Source of the DNA: Planococcus halocryophilus
GTDB taxonomy: Bacteria > Bacillota > Bacilli > Bacillales_A > Planococcaceae
Assembly: GCF_001687585.2 (NCBI RefSeq)
Contig: NZ_CP016537.2
Coordinates: 2,514,001-2,578,000 of the forward strand
DNA length: 64,000 nucleotides
Reading direction: 5' to 3'
The translations under genes were made by a program, and so were the position numbers. The notes under the pieces were generated by a model. That model did not search any database and had not been told where the DNA came from. It saw only the letters and a list, made by a program, of their open reading frames with translations. Numbering within the stretch: position 1 is the first letter of the stretch; every line of letters begins with the position of its first letter. Below are positions 57,523-64,000 of the stretch, in pieces.

Positions 57523-57556
57523 AATAGTCTAAATATTACAGATTATTTAGACTATT
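57523..57556. promoter_or_regulatory. 13-bp perfect inverted repeat between wzx and fcl
   Basis: AATAGTCTAAATA (57523-57535) and TATTTAGACTATT (57544-57556) with an 8-bp spacer, in the 262-bp gap. No T-run follows on either strand, so an operator or leader hairpin upstream of fcl is as likely as a terminator of the Wzx gene. Confidence 0.55.
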
Positions 57557-57625
57557 TAATGTTTTGTGCAATTAATTTTAATTTTGTACAGAGCAAATGT
57601 ACAAGACATTTCTTTCAAACCATGT

Positions 57626-59101
57626 TTACCCTTGTTTCACTAACGTTTTTTTTCGAAAAAATCCTTTTACCTCAACTATTAACTCACGTTGATTTAATAC
57701 CATCAACACACCATAAATTAGTCCACCAGTAATCGCGTCAGTAATGATGATTCCAACTGCTCCAACTTCTGTTAATCGGGAATTCAGCAAATACAAAAGT
57801 GCCATCATGATAAAAGAATGAACTACCGGCTTAACTATTGATAAATTTAATTCACGCAAGCTATCTCCGATAATTTGACGGATCCGCACAAAATAACTGA
57901 CATAAAACAACAGCATTTTAAGCAAACCAACCGCAATCGCCACCACAAAAATTTCACCCGATAGTCCTGCTAGAAATACGACAACTGGAATAATCGCTAG
58001 CTGAAACAATTGCCAGTAAAAGCTCCACCTTACTTTGCCAACAGCGATAAATAAGCTACCACTTGGATTTCCCAACGCTTTAAACAATCCGTACAAGCAA
58101 AGGATTTGAATAATGAGAATACTCCTTTCCCAATCTTCTCCTAGCAGAAGTGGAACTGCGTATGGCGCAAGAACAATAACCCCTGCCAATAACGGTGCAT
58201 TAAAGCTTGTTAACATAGTTGTGATTAGCAAATAAGTTTTTCTCAACTTTCGTTTATCCAATTGAATTTTTGAAAATACAGGAAATGCAACTCGGTTAAT
58301 CATAGAATTCAACTTTTGGACTGGCTGCATAATAAGATTCATGGCCATGCTGTAATAACCAAGCGCGACAGGACCTAACATAACTCCTACAACCATTTGA
58401 TCAATTTTAGTGGTGAAATAATTGATACTTGTGGAACCTAGACGATACAAACCAAAGCTGACAAAACCTTTAATCGCCTTCCACGAAAAGACCAGTTGTG
58501 GTCGAGTTTCCGCATCCTGATAACCAGCTATAACCCACGGAACACTCCTAAATAACGACATCACAATATGTCCGTAAACGAGTGACCAGGCACCCAGAGC
58601 TGTAAAAGCTGCTAAGTAAACTGTTAACAAGACGCCAATTGTTGTCGCCAAAATTTCATTTTTAGTAATTTGTGAAAATTCCAATTTTTTTGTAGCAAGT
58701 GTTTGAAATTGCAAACCGAACGGCAAGATGATAAAGCTAATTCCAACGACTTGTATCATGCCGGTTAAGCTCGGTTCATTAAACATCAACGCAATGACTG
58801 GAGCCAGTATGAATAAGATTAGGAACAAGACGAATCCGACAAAAATAGAAAACCAGTACAAACTAGATAGCTCAATTTTGCTGATTTTTTCTTTTTGAAT
58901 AATGGCATCTGTTATCCCCATTTCCAAAAATAGTTGCGAAAATTGAATAACAATTTGCACCATAGCTATTAGACCAAAAATTTCCGGCCCCAACACTCTA
59001 CCCAATATCAGTAACTGAGCGATTTGGAGAACACTCGTCACGAGCATCGATATGGAAGTAAGTTTGACACTAGTTACTGCTTTGCTTTTTAAAGATGCCA
59101 T
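57626..59101 (-). CDS. Repeat-unit flippase (Wzx/TuaB-type, MOP superfamily)
   Basis: 491 residues with about fourteen membrane helices. The N-terminal 'LGRVLGPEIFGLIAMVQIVIQFSQLFLEMGITDAIIQ' is typical of the TuaB/RfbX branch of polysaccharide flippases. Carries lipid-linked repeats to the outer face for the Wzy polymerase. AGAGGAAT precedes the ATG; 21 bp after the fusion protein gene, so co-transcribed with it. Confidence 0.92.
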   Translation of the reverse strand: MASLKSKAVTSVKLTSISMLVTSVLQIAQLLILGRVLGPEIFGLIAMVQIVIQFSQLFLEMGITDAIIQKEKISKIELSSLYWFSIFVGFVLFLILFILAPVIALMFNEPSLTGMIQVVGISFIILPFGLQFQTLATKKLEFSQITKNEILATTIGVLLTVYLAAFTALGAWSLVYGHIVMSLFRSVPWVIAGYQDAETRPQLVFSWKAIKGFVSFGLYRLGSTSINYFTTKIDQMVVGVMLGPVALGYYSMAMNLIMQPVQKLNSMINRVAFPVFSKIQLDKRKLRKTYLLITTMLTSFNAPLLAGVIVLAPYAVPLLLGEDWERSILIIQILCLYGLFKALGNPSGSLFIAVGKVRWSFYWQLFQLAIIPVVVFLAGLSGEIFVVAIAVGLLKMLLFYVSYFVRIRQIIGDSLRELNLSIVKPVVHSFIMMALLYLLNSRLTEVGAVGIIITDAITGGLIYGVLMVLNQRELIVEVKGFFRKKTLVKQG

Positions 59102-59122
59102 TGGCCATTCCTCTAATCCGGT

Positions 59123-61237
59123 TTAATATAGAATTTTTCTCCACATATTCCGCCGTTGCTTCGGAAAAATCCCATAAGGACGGTCTTCTGCAAAATCTTC
59201 TGGGAATCCGTTAAGATCAAACGAATCATTAACACTTGGTGGTAGTTGCTCGTATTGATACAAAAACTCGAAATCAATCAACCTTAACCCTTCAGAGGTC
59301 AGCAGTATATTTCCGGGATGGAAATCAATTAGCGCATAGCCTTTGTTGTAGAAAAACTCGTTAATCTTAAAAATTTCTTGTTTATGTTTTCGTTTTAAAA
59401 TTTGTTTTTTGATATGCCAGCTTTCAGTTAACGGGTTTGTTTTTAAATAAGGAACAATAATATAATTTTCTCCGCTGCTAATTAGCTTCGGAATAAATTC
59501 ACATTCCTTGCTCAATTCACCGTAAACAAATTTTTCGCGTTCCAAAAACCGCTCTTTGCCCGCTTTATACGTTTTTTTCACAGCTTTACGCCCTTGATAT
59601 TCGATAATTTCCACTTTGGCACGCCGTTTCTTCTCTGAGACATCAGCAATTATCTTTTCTTCTGTCCGGTAAGCTTTGTCCCAAGACATAACGATGTCTT
59701 TAACTTCTAGCAAAAGATCCGGAGCGACTGCAGCAATATAATCCAAAGCTTCAATTTCATCGTCCGCACTATGAAGAGGGTTGGCACGTTGCTCTTTTGA
59801 TAAAGCAAAGTTAATGTCCGAACGCAGTAGTTCTTTTAACAAATAATGTTGGTTCGACACATGTGGATACTTTTTCTTCATTTTTGCAGGTAGTGGTTTG
59901 GGGTGATAATCATACATGACCAGTAAGGTGGACGGCTTTCCGCCACTTACTGGCCATGGTCCTTGCCCCCAATTCCCACCTCTCAAGTTTTGAGTCGCGT
60001 TTCTTTTTTGTTCTTCATCGAGTGTAATTGCTCGAATAAGACATAGCCCGTTACGTTCAAACCAATCAATAATTTTATCAGTCAATTGACGCTCGTCTGC
60101 CCATTCTCTTACGACAAATACCATCAATTCGCCGTCTTTTTCGAAATTGTGCTCACTCGACTTAATAATCGATTCGAGCCACTTGCCACTTACCCCAATC
60201 AATTTACGAATTGTATCTGTTGAAGGCGCCCAGCCTTTCTCCTCAAGAAAATGATGGAAATATTCTAAGCTGATTTCATCAAGTTGATGTCCCGTTTCAT
60301 TTGCTAAACGCTTTAAAATCCCTGGATAATCATGATCTTGTGGAATTTGTTGGACTAAGCCACCCGATTTTGCAGGAATCCCTGATTTTTCGCCTTTATG
60401 ATAAACTGCGTGATACATCAAACTAAGCATATGATGGTCAGCTGACGGTACGAAATACTTATTGTTCCACAGCCGGCGTTGGTCCAATATGGTTTCTCCA
60501 ATGTATGGAGGATAATAAGCAATGTTCTTGAAATTACTTCCCATCAGTCCGCCCACACTGTAAATATCAAAAGGTAAAATCCCTACTTTTTCGTTTAATA
60601 AGTCTCTAACCTTTTCAATATGTTCGTCAGCAATTAATAAATCCACATCCTCGTCCAACTCTAAAAATGGCAATTCGTCAAACCAACGTAAAATAACGTA
60701 ATCTAGCTGGCGTTTGTTAAGAATTTCAAAGAAATTCTCGAGTCCAAGTTCAGGAGACAAATATTGTCGCGCTTGTTTTTCTTTTTGATGATTTCGCTTA
60801 AAGACGATGCTAGTTCGCGTATCTCCTAAACGATCCGTGAAATTTTCAAAGCGGAAATCCCATTTTTTCTTCCTGGCTAATTTATACGCCCAAAGTGGTA
60901 AAAAGCTTGCACGATCAATCATTTTCGCTGGAATAAAAAGAATGATATTTGCAGAAGAATGGAAAGCATTTTTCAAATCCAGAAAATCAGCTTTGTTAAT
61001 CACCAGTACTTCTGCATTATTTTTATAGGTAAGTGTTTTTTCATCAGCATAATAAAAATCTGGATTTCGCTTCTCTCCAGGATTTTGTGTGCATATTCCT
61101 AAATAATTTTCATACCCTTCATCGGCAAGTTGTCTTTTCAAGCTACTCGTTTCAGCATTGTATTCCAGTATTTTTACTGATTGTTTTGTTGGATACGCAG
61201 TTTTTATAAATTCACTAATTGTCGGCTGAATTGCCAT
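59123..61237 (-). CDS. Multidomain fusion: nucleotidyltransferase-like, NDP-kinase-like and kinase-like parts
   Basis: About 704 residues, no membrane segment. Residues ~1-150 look like a worn Rossmann-type domain without clear SAM motifs. Residues ~170-330 resemble a nucleotidyltransferase-fold protein ('LDYVILRWFDELP', acidic 'DEDVDLLI' 195-202). Residues ~370-515 recall nucleoside diphosphate kinase: 'NPLHSADDEIEA' (H489) matches the NxxHGSDS active-site form. Residues ~540-704 are a kinase-like fold of the WaaP/RIO sort: Lys ~551-554, Glu567, 'DFHPGN' (D638, N643), 'LIDFEF' (D655). ATG 61237 lies nine bases after GGGGG. Between rfbB and wzx in the exopolysaccharide operon; probably phosphorylates a glycan or lipid intermediate (inference). 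Confidence 0.6.
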   Translation of the reverse strand: MAIQPTISEFIKTAYPTKQSVKILEYNAETSSLKRQLADEGYENYLGICTQNPGEKRNPDFYYADEKTLTYKNNAEVLVINKADFLDLKNAFHSSANIILFIPAKMIDRASFLPLWAYKLARKKKWDFRFENFTDRLGDTRTSIVFKRNHQKEKQARQYLSPELGLENFFEILNKRQLDYVILRWFDELPFLELDEDVDLLIADEHIEKVRDLLNEKVGILPFDIYSVGGLMGSNFKNIAYYPPYIGETILDQRRLWNNKYFVPSADHHMLSLMYHAVYHKGEKSGIPAKSGGLVQQIPQDHDYPGILKRLANETGHQLDEISLEYFHHFLEEKGWAPSTDTIRKLIGVSGKWLESIIKSSEHNFEKDGELMVFVVREWADERQLTDKIIDWFERNGLCLIRAITLDEEQKRNATQNLRGGNWGQGPWPVSGGKPSTLLVMYDYHPKPLPAKMKKKYPHVSNQHYLLKELLRSDINFALSKEQRANPLHSADDEIEALDYIAAVAPDLLLEVKDIVMSWDKAYRTEEKIIADVSEKKRRAKVEIIEYQGRKAVKKTYKAGKERFLEREKFVYGELSKECEFIPKLISSGENYIIVPYLKTNPLTESWHIKKQILKRKHKQEIFKINEFFYNKGYALIDFHPGNILLTSEGLRLIDFEFLYQYEQLPPSVNDSFDLNGFPEDFAEDRPYGIFPKQRRNMWRKILY

Positions 61238-61285
61238 TATTCCATTCCCCCTTGTCCACCGGCAAATCAGGCTAGGCACAGATCG

Positions 61286-62302
61286 TTATTTGCGCGCATA
61301 TTGCCTGTCAAAATATTGTTGGTATTCGCCACTGATAATTTGTTCCCACCATTCATTGTTCTCTAAAAACCATTCGACCGTTTGTGCAATACCTGTTTCA
61401 AAATCATAAACGGGCCGCCAACCTAATCGTTCAATTTTTGTCGGGTCAATCGCATACCGTTTGTCATGACCACGACGATCTTCGACAAATTCGATTAAAT
61501 CTTCTGATTTTCCTAAAGCGTGGATAATCGTTTTTACAACATCGAGATTTTTTTGTTCATTATGTCCGCCAATATTATAAACTTCTCCAATTTCTCCGCT
61601 ATGCATGACCAAATCGATTGCCGAACAATGATCTTGTACATGCAACCAATCTCGCACATTTTTGCCGTCGCCATAAACCGGTACTTTCTGATCATTCAAC
61701 ACACGTGAAATCGTTAACGGAATTAACTTCTCTGGAAAATGGTAAGGGCCATAATTATTAGAACAACGCGTAATATTGACCGGTAAGCCGTAAGTTTCGT
61801 AATACGCTCTTACCAATAAATCCGATGATGCTTTACTAGCACTATAGGGACTACTAGGTTGAAGCGGTGTTTCTTCAGTAAAAAAAGTAGTAGGATCAAA
61901 ATCCAGCTCTCCGTATACTTCATCTGTAGAAACGTGGACAAATTTTTTGATGTTTGCTCGTTTTGCAGCTTCGAGTAATACTTGCGTTCCAAGCACATTG
62001 GTCCGGATAAAAATTTCCGGCTCTGCTATAGAACGGTCAACATGACTTTCAGCCGCAAAATGAACGATATACGTAAAGTCGACTTTTTTAAATAATGCTT
62101 CAACAGCTTGACGATCCGCGATATCGATATGAACAAAACTATAATTGACATCTTTTTCGATCGCTTGATGTTTTGTTAGATCTCCTGCATATGTCAGTAA
62201 ATCTAAGTTATAAATATGGTAATCAGGATAATTAGCGGTCATGTATTGGACAAAGTTCCCTCCGATAAATCCCGCTCCGCCGGTGACGAGTATATTTTCC
62301 AT
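61286..62302 (-). CDS. rfbB: dTDP-glucose 4,6-dehydratase
   Basis: 338 residues; makes dTDP-4-keto-6-deoxyglucose. 'ILVTGGAGFIGGNFVQYM', 'HFAAESHVDRSI', 'VSTDEVYGELDFD' (catalytic Asp-Glu), 'YSASKASSDLLVRAY' and 'RCSNNYGPYHFPEKLIPL' are all present. GAGGAG precedes the ATG; 12 bp after rfbA. Together with RfbA and the DegT enzyme it points to a dTDP-amino-deoxy sugar; rfbC and rfbD are not seen here. Confidence 0.97.
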   Translation of the reverse strand: MENILVTGGAGFIGGNFVQYMTANYPDYHIYNLDLLTYAGDLTKHQAIEKDVNYSFVHIDIADRQAVEALFKKVDFTYIVHFAAESHVDRSIAEPEIFIRTNVLGTQVLLEAAKRANIKKFVHVSTDEVYGELDFDPTTFFTEETPLQPSSPYSASKASSDLLVRAYYETYGLPVNITRCSNNYGPYHFPEKLIPLTISRVLNDQKVPVYGDGKNVRDWLHVQDHCSAIDLVMHSGEIGEVYNIGGHNEQKNLDVVKTIIHALGKSEDLIEFVEDRRGHDKRYAIDPTKIERLGWRPVYDFETGIAQTVEWFLENNEWWEQIISGEYQQYFDRQYARK

Positions 62303-62314
62303 AGGTGCGCTCCT

Positions 62315-63205
62315 CTACGATTTATTCGGTGAAAGTGATCTCTCACAAGCAATATCCAATAAGTACTTGCCGTATTCCGTTTTCTTTAAAGACTGCGCCA
62401 AGTCGATCAAATCTGACTGACTAATATAGCCTTTCCGGAAAGCTATTTCTTCAAGACATGCTACATATAAACCTTGTCTTTTTTGAATCGCTTCTACAAA
62501 ATTTGAAGCTTCTAACAAAGCTTCATGTGTACCTGTATCAAGCCACGCAAGTCCGCGGCCCATAATGTTGACCTGCAATTCTCCCCGTTTTAAATATTCA
62601 TTGATAATAGAAGTAATTTCTTTTTCGCCACGTTCTGAAGGCGTTACTTGTTTGGCGATTTCAACAACTTGATTGTCAAAGAAATAAAGCCCAGGAATCG
62701 CATAGGAAGATTTTGGTTTTTCTGGTTTTTCTTCTATAGATACAATATTTAACTCATCATCCACTTCAACCACTCCATAAGCTCTCGGATCTGCGACATG
62801 ACATCCGAAAATAATGCTGCCTTTTGTTAGTTCAGCTGACTCTGTTAGTCGGCTACCAAAATCCGAGCCGTAAAAAACATTGTCCCCTAATATAAGGGCA
62901 ACAGGAGAGTCTCCAATAAAACTCTCCCCAATCGTAAAGGCTTCAGCCAATCCATTTGGTTCTTCTTGAATCGCATATTCCAGCTTGATACCGAGTTTTT
63001 GGCCATTTCCTAGTAAACTTAAAAATCCAGAAATGTCTCGTGGTGTTGAAATGATTAGAATTTCTTTAACACCTGCAAGCATTAAAACAGATAGCGGATA
63101 GTAGATCATTGGCTTATCGTATACAGGCAGCATTTGTTTCGAAATTGACTTCGTTAACGGATACAACCGTGTCCCCGTTCCTCCAGCTAATATAATCCCT
63201 TTCAT
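62315..63205 (-). CDS. rfbA: Glucose-1-phosphate thymidylyltransferase
   Basis: About 297 residues; makes dTDP-glucose. '[26 protein letters not shown]', '[14 protein letters not shown]', 'LGDNVFYG', '[12 protein letters not shown]' and '[19 protein letters not shown]' are diagnostic. ATG 63205 follows GGGAG and overlaps the stop of the aminotransferase gene by 4 bp, showing coupling. Confidence 0.97.
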   Translation of the reverse strand: MKGIILAGGTGTRLYPLTKSISKQMLPVYDKPMIYYPLSVLMLAGVKEILIISTPRDISGFLSLLGNGQKLGIKLEYAIQEEPNGLAEAFTIGESFIGDSPVALILGDNVFYGSDFGSRLTESAELTKGSIIFGCHVADPRAYGVVEVDDELNIVSIEEKPEKPKSSYAIPGLYFFDNQVVEIAKQVTPSERGEKEITSIINEYLKRGELQVNIMGRGLAWLDTGTHEALLEASNFVEAIQKRQGLYVACLEEIAFRKGYISQSDLIDLAQSLKKTEYGKYLLDIACERSLSPNKS

Positions 63206-64000
63206 CCTAACTCCCTCATTTCTACTAAATGAAATAGATTCTTTTCTTTGATGTGAATGTCTTCGATTATGGCGCATATTTCAGCGACTGATTCGATTGT
63301 TAACGCCCCGTAATACGGCATCGCTAATACTTTTCTAACAGCCTTTTGAGCTTGTGGAAGGTTTTCCGGCTGCGCAGATGCGAGTCCGCTATACCATGTG
63401 AAATCACTGCATAGTGGAGAAAAATATTTTCTTGCGAACACATTGGATTTTTGAAGTTCTTCATGGACAAAATCTCTCGATTGACCAAATTTCTCTTGAT
63501 CGATTTCAATAACGAAGTACTGATAGCTGCTAGACTCGTTTTCAAGTGTAGTTAACACCCGAATTCCTTCAACAGATGCTAAGTTTTCTTCATAAGTACG
63601 TTTTATCTTGTGGCGCTTGTTGCGTTCTTCTTCTACTACTTTTAAAACTTCCAGGCCAACACTTGCTTGAACTTCATTCATTTTGGCGTTCAACCCAGAC
63701 AATGCCACTTCTTCAGCGTTAACGATGCCGAAATTTCGCAACAAGCCTAAACGTTTGTCGAGCGCCGCGTCATGATAAGTTAGCGCGCCACCTTCAACCG
63801 TATTAAATAATTTCGTCGCATGAAAACTGAACATCGTCATATCTCCAAAGCCACTAATAGGGACACCGTTCACTTTTGCACCAAAAGCATGAGCGCCATC
63901 ATAAATGACTTTGAGATGATATTTATCTGCAATTGCCTGGATTTTTTCAACATCACACGGATTGCCAAACACATGAACACCTAAAATGGCAGTCGTTTTT
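63202..64000 (-). CDS. DegT/DnrJ/EryC1 sugar aminotransferase, partial
   Basis: At least 266 residues; the frame runs to the window edge ('[16 protein letters not shown]' begins what is seen), so the N-terminus is missing. PLP-dependent aminotransferase of nucleotide sugars: '[15 protein letters not shown]' (PLP Asp), the PLP lysine in '[17 protein letters not shown]', and '[15 protein letters not shown]'. With RfbA and RfbB it probably aminates dTDP-4-keto-6-deoxyglucose or its 3-keto isomer. Regiospecificity cannot be told. Overlaps rfbA by 4 bp. Confidence 0.93.
   Translation of the reverse strand, partial: KTTAILGVHVFGNPCDVEKIQAIADKYHLKVIYDGAHAFGAKVNGVPISGFGDMTMFSFHATKLFNTVEGGALTYHDAALDKRLGLLRNFGIVNAEEVALSGLNAKMNEVQASVGLEVLKVVEEERNKRHKIKRTYEENLASVEGIRVLTTLENESSSYQYFVIEIDQEKFGQSRDFVHEELQKSNVFARKYFSPLCSDFTWYSGLASAQPENLPQAQKAVRKVLAMPYYGALTIESVAEICAIIEDIHIKEKNLFHLVEMRELG

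Overview
This window is a chromosomal segment of a low-to-moderate-GC Gram-positive bacterium of the order Bacillales. Signs of this are strong AAGGAGG-type ribosome binding sites, TTG and GTG starts, comK, SwrC-type RND efflux, tagGH/tagD/tagB teichoic-acid genes, a nifS/nadBCA block and the glpP-glpF-glpK-glpD order. The gene set (ComK next to a small sigma factor, no sporulation genes apart from a KinB-like kinase) and the intergenic GAGGTGCG arrays make me favour Planococcaceae (Planococcus-like). That placement is inference. I saw no tRNA, rRNA, CRISPR, IS element or prophage.

Layout. 1-3.2 kb: 3' end of uvsE, an orphan sensor kinase, a small sigma-70 factor, and comK divergent from it. 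3.2-9.1 kb: a GyrI-like protein, a TetR regulator with its operator and an RND exporter, and a DUF1028 protein. 9.1-22.6 kb: a wall teichoic acid region with tagHG, four CDP-glycerol glycerophosphotransferase-family enzymes, and tagD. Inserted in it are a LysM polysaccharide deacetylase and a dedicated LPXTA acidic surface protein plus class D sortase. 23.3-25.9 kb: a zinc-ribbon membrane serine protease, a DUF805 protein and a small exported protein. 26-30.7 kb: nifS divergent from nadB-nadC-nadA, which make quinolinate and nicotinate mononucleotide. 30.9-32.6 kb: a yuiD-like gene and a threonine aldolase. 32.8-37.8 kb: the glycerol regulon, with two attenuated leaders, a perfect cre match and the antiterminator gene glpP. 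37.8-42.6 kb: small and membrane proteins. 42.7-64 kb: one long minus-strand exopolysaccharide locus, cut by the window end. It holds a BY-kinase and chain-length regulator, an initiating sugar transferase, ugd, gtaB, manA, manC, glycosyltransferases, a Wzy candidate, gmd, fcl, Wzx, a multidomain kinase-like fusion, rfbB, rfbA and a DegT aminotransferase.

The locus supplies UDP-glucose/UDP-glucuronate, GDP-mannose/GDP-L-fucose and a dTDP-amino sugar, with assembly by a Wzx/Wzy route under tyrosine-kinase control.

The least explained signals are three intergenic arrays whose 9-nt cores recur every 21 bp (two with core GAGGTGCGG, one with core TACTGTCC), and the ~704-residue fusion protein at 59.1-61.2 kb that joins nucleotidyltransferase-like, NDP-kinase-like and small-molecule-kinase-like parts.
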